In this document: positions 44,349-56,700 of the stretch, in pieces
Layout of the letters: every line of letters begins with the position of its first letter
Position numbering within the stretch: position 1 is the first letter of the stretch
Assembly: GCA_023374025.1 (NCBI GenBank)
Contig: SIJG01000002.1
Coordinates: 3,355,626 to 3,419,625, forward strand
Direction: 5' to 3'
DNA from: Heterodera schachtii
Lineage: Eukaryota > Nematoda > Chromadorea > Rhabditida > Heteroderidae
DNA: 64,000 bases
Made by a program: the position numbers and the translations under genes
Notes under the pieces: generated by a model
Database searches by the model: none
The model's input: only the letters and a program-made list of their open reading frames with translations
What the model was told of the DNA's origin: nothing

Positions 44349-44649
44349 ATTAAATCTCCTCATCAGTCCTTTATCTGAGAATTTAAAGATAAGCTTCTTT
44401 TTATATAGGTACCTATTTGATCCATTTTATGGTTTTGCGCAATTTAATGCCACCAAATGTAAAATGATGTTAGGTGTGTCTAAAATTTCTTGCTGTCAAA
44501 CGTATGGAAGTTCTCTGACCTAAGTTTAAAAATTTAAAAATTGTTCGAATTCTCGGCACTCGGCAGAGTTTGTTTATTTGTTTTTTTTTTAGCAAACTCA
44601 GTGCTAATTTTATTCCAAACCAACTCTCACCAAAACCTAAAAGTTCCAA

Positions 44650-47600
44650 ATGAAGATGGCATCCTCCATTCCTGCAACCAACAACCTTTCCATGGCCGCC
44701 AACAACAACACAAACGACGCCCAGATGAATTTCAACCCATCCTGGCATGACAAATTACTGATTTTTTCAAAAATTTATTTATCCCCTTTTTGAAGGATGC
44801 AGTCGACGGCACCGCCAATGCAACGATCTCTCAGTGTTAGCACCAACAACAATAACAGCAGCAAAAGTGGTGGCGCTGGTGGTGGTAGTGCAACATCCAA
44901 TCTGAATGCGAAGAAAATTGTGTCCGAAAATGACGAGGTTTTTTTTTAAAATTATGCCCGGTACAGAAAGGCGTTACCCAATTCAATTTGAGGAATTTAA
45001 AAACTAAATTTTTGGCTCGTTTCCAAAAATGTATGACCCAACATTTGACTGTAATGCTGTCTAGGTTTTTTGTAATCAGTAACTTTCGAAAAGGGTCAAA
45101 AAATTCCTAAACTTTCCATAATCTCGGTTAATTTTTGACAACGCTTATTCTTTTAAGTATTTAATTGTTTCCATTTTTAGACCTGCGACCCCATTTTTGC
45201 CAAGCACAGTTACGGACGCGAAGTATGCCAAGAAATTATTATCAATTGCATGGTTTTTCTTATATAAGTTGAAAGGTTTCGACACAGGTCTCTTTTAAAT
45301 TTATTCGACTTTTCTCTGAAATGTCATGCTCCAAAAAAAAAAACGGCCCGCTAACTTCGAAATCCTACCATAATTTTGCCATGATTTCTGTTCGTTTTTT
45401 CGCCGAATTCTAACAAATCACTTGCTCAGGATTTGCTTGCGATGATGGGCAGAAACACGATGAAGCCGCCGCTTGACATCAAACGCTGCCCATTCTTTGT
45501 GGACAGTGCACAGACGCCCATCATTCTGATGCCGTTCACGGATATTGAAATGGTTTTTTAAATAAAATTTTAATTTATTGTCCGACCAAACAAATTGTAC
45601 ATTTTCATACTTATTTCCACAATTGGGTTGGATTTTGCTCCTTTTTACACCTTCTAAACTCCGTTTTTGCGAGACGATATTCTCCTTTCTATTAGTTTTA
45701 CTACAGGCCCGTAACCAGTGGGTGTGAGCAGCAAGTTGGCAATTGTCATTCGAATTGAAAAAAATAATTTTTTGTGAAAAAAGAGTAAGATAGAACAACT
45801 TTAGATGAATCGAAGAAAAAAAATTGGATTTGATAGCTTTTTCGGGATTGAAAAATATAAAAAAACTAAATCATCTTTAAAAAAGAAAAAAATATTCTTT
45901 TCAAAACAAAAAAGAATTTGAGAGTTTATTGCAACTTTTTATACAATATAATCTGTTGCTTTGCTTGTATAATCACTAAAACCTTGAACATTTTTCCACT
46001 TACAATTAGTAATTTTTGAAACGCACCAAAATAATTTCAGCGCCTGCAACAGAACATGAACTCGAGCAAAGCGATGAGCACAAAGAAGAAAACTGTGCCA
46101 CCGTTCAGCAGAATTGGTGCGAAATTTCCCAAAAACTTTTTTAATTTTGGCACTCTTTAAAATACTTTAGTAAACGAAGCGACGACCAAAAAATTTGGGG
46201 AGACCGAAGATCACGGGCCGATGCACAAAAACAGCAACAATACCACCGGAAGCAACGGCAGTGGCAGCGGAGGTGCCGCTGTTGCCGGCACTGTCACCGC
46301 GGCCAAAGTCAGCGGAAAAGCAATGGGTTTCGGGGTTTTGGATGGGTGGTTGGACAATGACGGAAAGCTTTTACGGGACACGGTGACACATACATCATAT
46401 TGTTTGCCCATTTGTAATTGCCATTGGGTTGAATGCGTTTGGCCATGGACCACAAATTCGGCCAGTTCAGGAACCCCCTCCGGCCCACGCGTTGAAGAAG
46501 CCACCAGCAACCGCCGTCGCTGCCGCCGCGGTGGCGCCAGTGAGTGCAGTGAGCAAAGGGACACCAACACCGCCGCCGCCCTCCTCGTCTTCCTCGGCTG
46601 TGACTGCTTCCGCCGCTGCTTCTGCCCCGGCTACCACCACCCAAACAGCCCAATTTTGGTGCTACTTGGACCCGAGCGGAACTCAGCGCGGTCCTTTTGA
46701 CACGCACCAAATGCAGGCGTGGTTCAGCAGCGGATACTTCTCGGACAACTTGCAGGTGCGGCGCAAGGAGGAGACGACGTACACCACGCTGGGTGAGTGG
46801 GGTGTGTGTGGACCAAAGGGCTATTGATGTGTGCCATGGATTGATGGTTTTTGACTGGTGATGAGACTATACCCACTTGTTTTTCTAACATTAAATGGAA
46901 GGAGATCCTTCATGTACTCCACTTCCATTTTTTGCCTTAAATTATCAAAATTTGTTTTTTTTTATGGGGACTAAAAGTGGTAGAATAATAAAACCCAAAA
47001 TCTTTTAAGGTGATCTGTTCCTGATCAACGGGAGGGAAACGCCATTCAAAATTCGGGCGGTGACGCCGGCAGCGCCTGTCCAAAAACCGCTGCAGCAGCA
47101 AAAAGCGGCCACTGCTTTTCCTTCAGTTCAACAGAGGTGGCTGACAATAGACAGCAAGCAAATAATTGAATGGGATAGCTTTAACCTTTGGATCCACCTT
47201 TCGCTAAATTGATAAAATTCTGCGGCATTGAGTGAATTCCGGTGTTCGGACGCGAAAATTGCGAGACAAACCCGTATTTTATGCCTGGGATCTACCAGAA
47301 ATTCCCGATGTCCATCCTATTGTTGGATCGGCAGTAAACTTGGCCGTTTTAGTTGGACCAAAAATCCACACTTATTCTTTTTGTCCGTTCAGAATCAGTC
47401 CGTCCGATTTGATCGAATCCATCACCCAACACCCGCACATTTCGCCCAATTTGGAGAGCGTGCAGAGCATTTGGGCCACCACTCCGCTGGAGGAGGTCGC
47501 CGTTGGAGGAGCGGGTGGTGGCGCAAGTGTTGGTGGCACCGCGGGCGCCGCTGCCTCATCAGTGGCGCCACCGTCCAACAACAACGGCGGTGGTTCGACG

Positions 47601-50600
47601 ACGGTTGCTGCGGTTGGCGACGGTGGTGCGGCGGGTTCAGCACCGTTAATGGCAGTAAGTCATTTCATCAATGATTTTTAAAACTAAAATAATTCGTCAA
47701 AAATATAAAAAACAATGATTGAGATTTCAAATTTGTCTGTTTTTTAGAACTAAATCAAAATTTTTAATTTTTTCGGGACGGAAAAGCGTCCGATGGGCGA
47801 GGTGAGGAAGATAAATCAAAGAATTCGATATTTCTGACCTAATGAGGAAAAAAAAATCGTCATTTGTTTTGGCATTGTATCCGCCGCTTCAAAACAGGCG
47901 CCAACATGAAATTTTTGAAAATTTGACTCGATTTGTCGGCAAATAAATGTCCAAAACTCTAATAATTTTGTTCAGGTGTTGCAGAGCAAGGAGATGCAAA
48001 TTTTGGAGGAGCAGCGCAAGCTGCGCGAGAAGGAGGAGCTGTTGCGACGGGACGAATTGGAGCGGGCGGAGAAGGAGCGCCGCATGCGCGACTTGGAGGC
48101 AGAGCTGAAGCGGCACCAGGAGGAGCTGGGCCGACGCGCGCGCGAGAAGGACGCGGAGTTTGAGCAGCGCTACGCGCAGATGGCCGAGTACGAGCGCAAG
48201 CGGCGGGACGAACTGGCGGCGCTGGAGCAGCGCATTCGCAACGAACACCTGCAGCACCAACTGCGACTGGTCAGCAATTCGGCCTCAGCAAAAGTCCATG
48301 GGCATAATAGCCCAGGGGTGTTTTGCGGATTCTATGCTTCCTGCCGCTCTGAAACCTTAAAAATGAATATTTTTAGAATGTTTGAATGCGTAAATTTAAA
48401 AAAAAATCCGAAGCGGTGCTGTGGCTTCGCTAGACCTCATATTCCTATGAAAATTTTTTAAATTTAATCCAAAAATAATTAAATTTTGTCAATTTTTTCG
48501 GTGAAACTGTCCGTACGGCACTAGTATTTCTAGTGTAATTCACTGCCTCTTCTTTTCAGTCGTTTTATGTTATGGTGTTTATTTAAATCCAACCATTTAC
48601 GAGAATTCATTCAGCATTTGGCGTTATGCCGAAGCGTTGTATTTTGAAGTGCTCATTGTCACCACTCGTTTTTTCACAGGAAGAGGAGGACCGTCGTCGG
48701 GCCAAGGAGTTGGAGGAGTTGTTGCGCCGCGAGCAGGAGCGTCAGCATCAGTTGGTGGAGGCGGAGATGAAGCGCAAGCGCGAGGAGGAGGAGCTGCGGC
48801 TGCGTCTCGCCTTCCAGGAGAAGCAGCATCAGCAGGAGCTGATCCGGGAGAAGGCACGCCGGGCGGAGGAGGAGCAGCGCCGTCGGCTCATCGAGGAGCA
48901 GCAACGGCAACAGGTGGGCCGAGGGGAGGGGTGGCTTCAAACGGGACCTATCCTGAAAAACCATGAGGGAGGCAAAGTCAGCGATCCCCCCGCCCCTTTT
49001 TTAAAATATTTTTAGGAAAATTTAACAGAGAATCAATAATATGGTGGAAATATCTGAAAAAAAAAATTCAATCTCTAGATTTGGTAAGAGATTTGGTCTA
49101 AAAATGCACAAGCTTACTTGACTACATTTTCAAAAAGGGATTTGATTCGGAGGCGTTAAAATTTCGAAAATTTCCTCAAATTTCAAAAAGCCATGCCCAA
49201 AATGTTCAAAAGCTTGGTTCGATTTGGAAACTTATCCCAAAAAATGGTCCGGAGCCCCGTTATCTGGGCTTAGTCTAGTTGCCTCTCCTTCATTGGCTTC
49301 TTGCCATGACAATTTTTGTGCCTTTTTAGCAAATGGCTTTGGAAGAAGCGCGAGCCGAGCGTGTCAAACAACAGCGGGTGGCGGCCAAAGCCGAAGCAGC
49401 GGCTGCCAAAGCGGTGACAACAGTGCAGCAGCGGATCGACAGGTTCAAACGACTTCAATCCAAAAAGTGTACAGGAATTAAATTGCTTTCATGGATTTTC
49501 ATCCCGGGGAAGGGTACTTGATGCTTTTGGTCGGTCAATTTTGGGGTTTATATTTTTATTAAAAAATAATCTGGGATGTACATTTACTTCGTTCCACCCC
49601 TCCCTGTTGCGACTTTTTCATGGGATCAAAGTTGATACCAATTGCTAGATTCCTGTCCATGTTAATTTCCCATTTTTCTCTAGCCATGGTTTGACCACCA
49701 ACAATGCTGCTGCTCCCCAGTCACAATGGCAACAGCAAATGCAGCAGTCCATGGCGGCCATGAACAGCGCCACCGCGTCCAACAGCTTCAGTTTCTCGCA
49801 GCCGGCACAGCAGCCGCGTGCCGCCGCCTGGCAGACCATTCCGACACCGCCGGTGCTCCCCATCGGACAGCATTTGCAGCAGCAGTCGCCACCCGTCCAG
49901 CAATTCGTCCCTCCTCCTCCTCCCCCTCAACAGCATAATTTGGTAGGTTTGGTTTGCAAATTTGAAGGGGACAGAATCCGGTAGTTTAGATAGGAAACAC
50001 TGGGAAAATTTAGAATTTTTTTGTGAGATTTAGCCAACAATTTCCGGTTTTGTAATTTGCTGAATAATCTCAAATTGTAGCAGCAGCAACCGCCAGCGGT
50101 GACGGAGCAGCGTCGCGGCTGGCAGCCCGTGCAGTTGCCGAAGCCGGCCCCAATTCCGCCCGCCATCGGCAAGCCGCAGGACGGCGGAGGCGCGGCGGCG
50201 CCAAAGGCACCCGCGGGCAACAACAAAAAGCAGCAGCAGAAGAAACAGTCGCAGCAGAAGCACAAACAGCCGGAAAAGCAGGTGATTGTTGGTTATTGAC
50301 TGGCGGGGGTTGGGTAATTGTTATGGCTGTGCGAGAGTCTCGGTTCGCGATTCCCGAGTCGAGAAATTTCTCGGGTTTTTTGGGTCTCGGTTCTCGTATC
50401 GTTTCCCGGGGTCATTTCTCAGTCTCGGTTCCCGCTAAGAATCACTTCTCGCACAGCCCTAGTAATTGAACAAATTAAAACTCCACCAAGAATTTGTTGG
50501 TTTTGGATTTATTCCTCCTCCGTTGTCTAACTAAAAATTTCAATGTTTATTGAAGTGCCTTCATATCCTTTTTTGTTTTGGTTATTTGTATTTCAAATAA

Positions 50601-52077
50601 ATTGTCATTATTTATAGTATGACGATGAACGAATTGAAATGTTGACTGAAAAATGAAACATTTTTGATTTTTTTAAATTATTTTTTTGTGCAGGTGCCAC
50701 TTGTCGAAGACAAATTTACGGTATGGATCATCAAACGGGTGAAAGCGCTGAACCCATCGGTGGACGCGGAAGTGTTTGCCACATTCATTTCGGACATCGA
50801 CTCGCCGAACGAGGTACAACAGCAACACCATTTTAGGCGATGGTTGCACATTACAACAAACAAACAAACATTTCCAACAAACTTAGGCCGAAGACTACAT
50901 CATTGGCTATTTGGGCGAGAAAAAGGAAGTGAAGGAGTTCCATCGCGACTTTTTGCAGAAGCGCATCGAATTGCGCCCGCGGGCACACCCCCAGGCACCG
51001 AAGGACGTAAGTGCCGGCGCCGTTGTGGAAAATGAGAAATTGCTCACAAAAATTTAAAAAATTTGCCCTTCCGGTTTATAATTTGTTTAAAAATGAATGG
51101 GTTTTTCCTGTTTGTTATTGGCATGCCTTCCTATTAATAGCAGTAACATTGATTTTGCACATTTAGGACTTGTCCAGACCAGCCGCAGCGCTTTCCGACC
51201 AGCACCACAAAGGCACCGGCGGGTGGGCGTCGTCGGCCAGCGGCGTGCCATTGTCGGCACCGAACATCGGCGGCGGCGCGGCAACTACAGCGGCGGCGAA
51301 CAGTGCGGCACAGAATGCCAACAACAACAAAAAGAAGAAAGGAGGGCAGAAAGGGCTAAAGGTGGTGTCCTCCTCCTCCCATCAGCTTTCCACCAACAAG
51401 TTCACGGTTAGCGAGCGCCCGCTGGAGCTGAACAAATTAAACATTCAGACTCAGTGGTTGTTTGTTGTTGGTGTATTGTGTTGTGAACAGGCCCGTATCC
51501 AACGGGGGGAGCAGTTTGACAGAATTTGAATTTGTTTTCTTTTTTTTTCAAAACAATTTTGGGGCCAACATTGACCAATATGCCCCGGCGGCATTTTGAA
51601 AATTTCGTTGTTTTTTTGGATACGGGCCTGGTTATGAATGTGGAAAAAGTCGACCCTCCGAGTGGGGTGGTATATCTCAGACCAGGCCCGTATTTAATGG
51701 ACAGGGGAGGGGTGGGGAGGTCAAGCCCCAACCAATTCTTGTCCAAATAGACGGCAAATGACTCGAAATTAGAAAAGAACGGTTTTACTTTAAAAATAGA
51801 TGAATTTACCCGAGGGAATTTTCAAAAAATTGTTCATTGACTACCTAATAATTATATACTGATAAGGTAGAGATTGTGTTGTCCCTTTTTGTGTGTTGTT
51901 TTGTTGTCAATTCATCTAAACATATATCCCACAAATTGCAACCACTTCTTCCAGGTGTTGGACGCGTCCACGCTGGGCTTTCGTCCGGCCAGCGACCCGA
52001 ACCGTTTGAATGCGGGCGAAATTGACTCTGTGCCGCCGGTGCCGGGCGGCGGTGGCGGCAACAACAAAAAGCGTTAA
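44650..52077 (+). CDS. gyf-1: GIGYF-type GYF-domain protein (translational repression)
   Basis: Eighteen exons, all in frame, 1034 residues: 44650-44744, 44796-44937, 45181-45222, 45430-45552, 46041-46116, 46171-46382, 46471-46792, 47010-47136, 47393-47654, 47976-48269, 48680-48913, 49330-49442, 49684-49942, 50081-50281, 50694-50813, 50887-51006, 51167-51406 and 51955-52077. The N-terminal FNPSW and SYGREDLLAM motifs match GIGYF1/2. The GYF domain is at about residues 293-340 (FWCYLDPSGTQRGPF, QAWFSSGYF), which binds proline-rich ligands. A long Glu/Arg coiled coil comes from 47976-49442, then a Q/P-rich region. Next is the conserved C-terminal module: FTVWIIKRVKALNP, FISDIDSPNE, DYIIGYLGEKKEVKEF. 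The last exon ends ...GEIDSVPP. GIGYF proteins recruit the 4EHP cap-binding repressor. Exon 1 joins exon 2 through a 51-base GC-AG intron. Introns contain two small inverted-repeat elements. Confidence 0.94.
44745..44795 (+). other. GC-AG intron in the GIGYF gene
   Basis: Donor CCTG/GCATGA, acceptor TTTGAAG/GATG. There is no GT anywhere between 44700 and 44795, and this joint restores FNPSW in frame. If not spliced, exon 1 ends at a stop and translation would begin at ATG 44797. Confidence 0.65.
50322..50461. mobile_element. 140-bp hAT-like MITE in a GIGYF intron
   Basis: The left end TATGGCTGTGCGAGAG and right end (inverse TAGGGCTGTGCGAGAA) form inverted repeats, with CTCGG-rich internal sequence. 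Flanks GTAATTGT (50314-50321) and GTAATTGA (50462-50469) match at seven of eight bases. Degenerate relatives with CGAGAGTCTCGG blocks occur at 3975, 8118, 15020-15130, 37410-37505 and 39420-39490. Confidence 0.82.
51488..51630. mobile_element. 143-bp hAT-like MITE in a GIGYF intron
   Basis: Begins CAGGCCCGTATCCAA and ends with the perfect inverse TTGGATACGGGCCTG. Flanks GTTGTGAA and GTTATGAA match at seven of eight. Partial relatives lie at 45704 and 51683. Confidence 0.85.
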
Positions 52078-53765
52078 AATCGAAGGCGAACGATGAGATA
52101 TTATTATTATTATTCGAACTGAGGTTAGGAGGTTCCCATACGGCGTGTTCTGAGTTGGGAATGATGTGTCCTCTCTCGCTCTCTTCTTTTTTTTGTTCTA
52201 ATTTCGTGAAATCCCTGATAAATGTTTAATTTCATGAACTCGGAAAGCGAATTGGGGGGTGGGTGGCAAATCCAAAGCACACACATTCTTTTCTGTAAAT
52301 GTTAGCATGTTAAAACTGATGTTCAAAAAAAATTTTTTTTTTTTTTTTGCTTCAAATCCGTGTCAAAATTAATACTATAGTAATTTTTTTAATTTCATTG
52401 TTAATTGAGCATGTAACTTTTAAATTATCAGAACCCGGGCTTAACGTGACAAAAAAAAAGCCTATTTTATAAAAAAAAAAAAATAAAAACCATTAATCTA
52501 CTGTAAAGAAAGTTAATTTTGGCCTTCAATTGGACTGCTGATCTCTGTGCTGTCGTTGATTGATTGGGCGGACGATGACGACCCATTAAAACCAAAACGG
52601 TGATTGATCCCTACAAAAACACCACTCTCAAAAATAGACGAAAAAAAATTGGAGTTTAATTTCTATGGCCGAAAAATTATCACTAAAAAGTGGAAGTATT
52701 TAATGTTTTTGAACCAACTGATGCCCATTCATTTAACAGATAGAATACATAATTGCATAAATTGTTTTGTAAATGCGAAAAATTCTTTTTTATAAAAAAA
52801 GTTTTTGTCCTGAAAAACATGAAAACCCAAACCTATAAAAAAGTACGAGAATTCGAAATTTCAAATTCTGTAAACCGAGATTAATTTGCATATTTTTTGA
52901 TAAGTCCCCGAGACTCGCAAAACCAATAGAAATTTACTGACTCGAAATTCGCAAAATTTTAAAATGCTTACCCAAAAATCCTTCGCACAAATACAAAAAT
53001 GCGCTCGGCGGATCTTTGGAATTTCGGCGAATTTTTTAATCGCCATTTTTCTCTCCCATTTTTCAAATTTATGGCCATCATAAATCGTAAAAATGCACAG
53101 TTTTGCGCTTATCCATGCGTATTTGCTGTATGTCGTAAAACATTGGCGTGCTAAATTGGGCGGCGTGCGCTTCTAATTTGGGCTGCTCTTTGCTGTCGGC
53201 GACAGACTGACGGACTTTAATGACTCTGACTAATTGATTGATTGATTGGTTAATTGCCCAATGCATTAATTGGATGGGTTGGGTTGGGCGCGGGAGGGGA
53301 GGACGGACGAGCCATAAATAGTGACGACGCCCCCCGCCGGTGGGGCTTTTAATACACCCTCACCACCATCCATCCAGCAGCACAGCAAAACTTGTTCCAT
53401 TCTATCGCTTTTCTCAGCCCCCTCCCCCTAATACAGCGAAAAAATGTAAAAATTCCGCTGGGTTTTTCGGAATTTTTAAAAAAATGTTTTATTTTCCGAA
53501 AATTTGTTGGTCGAAGAGAGAGAGAGGACAAAGTGCAGCACAGTATCAGCAACAAACAATAAAATTAGCCATTAAATTCTGTTGTTTGTCGTCCCCCCCC
53601 CATTTTTAGCAGCGTTTTTTGCCCCGCCCCTTTCGCCTCCTTTTCCCCTTTTTCCCCGTTTTCTCCGCCGATTGCATTTATTTATACTCACTCATCTTTC
53701 ATTATTATCATTCATTCATTTGCGTTCTTTGGTGGTTGAGAATTTAATTGAAAAACTGTAAAAGA
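52078..53765. other. intergenic, GIGYF 3' flank
   Basis: AT-rich with T and A homopolymers, then a GC-rich stretch around 53280-53345. No gene supported. Confidence 0.5.
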
Positions 53766-56700
53766 ATGACGGAGAATCGCCGCGCGGCACGTGAAATTCA
53801 GCGACAACAGCAGAAACAGCCTGTTGCTGAAGAAAATGTGAGCGTTTTTCGGAGGTCAACAAAAATGTAATAATGCATAAAATGGAGAAAGATTTTCTGG
53901 GATTGTTTTTAAGGATGGAATAAATTTCATGCCTTTTAATTAAAATTCAAAATTTTTCAAAGAAATTATGACCTGAAAACTTAAAAAATTGATTTCGAAC
54001 ATTTTTAGCCATACACAACGAAATTTTTTGAAATTTAGCAGATTAATAGAGGACTCATGGGGCTACTGAATGATACCAAGAATATTGAAATTGGAAAATA
54101 GTTATTTGTTCATTAAACTTGTCAATTAGCCTTATGGTCTTGGTAAAGCCAATTTTCGGTCATAACTTTTCTGAAAAATGAAAAAAATTCCTAAAATTTT
54201 GTCTACTACTGCTAATTATTAAAAATAAACTCTATCAAGTCTAAAAAGGGGTTTAATTTGCTTTCTCAAGACTCTTCCACCTTAATTTTTCCAAATATTT
54301 CCAGTGATTTTTGCTCGTCCAATGTGTTCGATTTGTTGGACCGTCCCACGGTTGGCACTTCGTTGGCACCGATCAGTGCCGTGTTTGACTGCGCTCGTCG
54401 ATGCCCATTTCTTTGGCAAAAATCGGTCGGTTGGTCAGGCTCGAAATTTGGCGGGCATTGAAAGGCGAAGGGCCCGAACTGATCGACCGATTTGAGGACG
54501 GATTCTACAAAAAGTTGGCATTTCCTCAAACGGCGCCGCCCGACGCTTTCATCACATTCAAAAGCATTTGCATAAGGTTTTGCTTACAAACAGAGAGAAT
54601 TGGCACTATTTTTATAGTAATGCCGAAGTTGGGTCCCCATTTGGCACAAGCCTTTCAAATTCTAAAAGTATGAAATGTCTTACACAGGGTTTCTGACCCG
54701 CTGATCACGAATACATTGCCTAAACCCGGATAGGAATTCGAACAAAGTCGAAGACATAATTTCCGACTTCTCACAAAATTGATGATTTTTTGCCGTCTAA
54801 TTTTTCGGAAAAACATACGGTTGTAAATCCCGTGACAAATTTTATGTTCGGTCGAATTTTCCAAAATTTTCATCAAAATGTTTTTTTTTGCATTGTAACC
54901 GATTTTTCTTATTCAGGTACATTGACCACTCCGTCGTGGCCTTTCTGCACCGCATTCGTCGCCTCTTCCGTCACTCGGCCATTGCCCTTAAAATGGTCAT
55001 TTGGCCTCAGTCCGTCCGCGCATGGCACGTCATGGCACAGCAAATTTGGCCCTTGGCGGCGCCCAATGTGTGCCAGCTGAGCGTGGACAGGTGAGCGCTA
55101 GGCGAGGGGGCAGGGAAAAGCGAGTGCCGCCGCCGCAGCACTGAAAGCATATGCATTTTTCCATGCCAATTTTTGGAACCGAAGTTTAGTTTTTGGCATT
55201 TTTTTTCTTTTTTGCATAGTGAGGAAAGTAAGAGAGTGTGAGACAGAGAGAAAAAAGAGGCAAAATGATGGGAAAAGAAAGAGATGGGCGCGAACAATGC
55301 AAGAGAGAGATATAGTAAAGGAAGAGAGTGAGAGATATAGAGAGAGAGGAGAGAAAAACAGTCGAAAACCCAAGCAAAGAAAGATTTATCGCAAATCCCG
55401 ACCACTCACTCTCTTGCAAATGACCTCTAATCTCACAAAAATTGTCCCCGATTTGTTTGTTCCAAAAAACCCGTTTCTTTCTGGCCATTCCATTCGCACA
55501 TCTCAAGAGAGACTGCGTCTGTTTGTTTATTATGGGCGTTATTGTTACGGTTTTTAACACAGTTCCAATTGAGTAAAATGGGCGTTCCAATGTCAAAATT
55601 GTTGATTGGTTTTTGTTTTATTTTTCTTTTTAAAAAACAGTAATACTGCCGAGGGTACGCATTCTTTTTTGTTAAATTTAAGCCCTAAAAATAGTCTAAT
55701 CGTAAAATTATATTTTCCCGGAGGCTTTAGACAGTTTTGTGCAATATTCAAGTGCGTGTTATGATTAATATTGAATTTTCGACTTTTTGTTCGAATTCAC
55801 GTTCGAACTTCGGCATATTATGATTCAGCGATCCAGAAATCTTCCAGAAACAAGCCTTTGAATTTTAATTTTTTTTTAAATTTCTAAAAAACTTGTCAGA
55901 AAAAGGGGTACATCGGTCCGTAACGCTTTTATTTGCTCTTTTTAATAAATTCGCATTTTTCAGTTATGTGTTCTCCCGTCTCCGTGAGTTCGTTTCGCCG
56001 TCCGTCCTCCGCGACTGTGCCAACCTTCGCCAAATTGAGTCGGACGGACTGTTCCCGGAAGGCATGCAAAAGGGGAGGGGGGAGGGCATTGGATTTAAAA
56101 ATGTTATCAAATTTAAAATAAATTCATCCCCTTTCCCCCCAATTGTTTTCCTCATTTTTTAAAAACTCGTTCGAATTTTAATTTTTCAAACAATTCGATT
56201 TTAAAATTACAATTTAAAGGGGAAAAAATCTAAAATTGCAGAAAATGGAAGAAAAACAAATAAAAAAGCGAAAACCAAAAGTAAAACTTTTGAAACTCCA
56301 TTGCCCAAAGTGAAATTGAAATACTATGGATTTATGATGGTCCAATCATTTCAGGCCCACCCGATGACCATTTGAACGCGTCGGATGGCCAAGCGTTGGC
56401 CAAATGGCTGCACACGCCGCGCGCGGACGGCAGGCCGAAACTGCTCAATGTGGAGGCAATGACGGGCCAATTCCACGAGCAAATTGAACGACTTAAAGAA
56501 GTGAGTGATGCTGAGTGGGCCGGTCAATTTGGCATCATTTTCTTACATTATAAAAAAAATAAGAGGAAAAGCCAAAGACAAATGACTCCCCGAAAATTAT
56601 GGGTTTCTTTTTAAATATCGGTGAATTTGTCGAAAAAACGGGTAAACATTTTTTCCGTTTTATGGCAGCGCGCTGAGAAAATTTTTTTGAAATTTCTACT

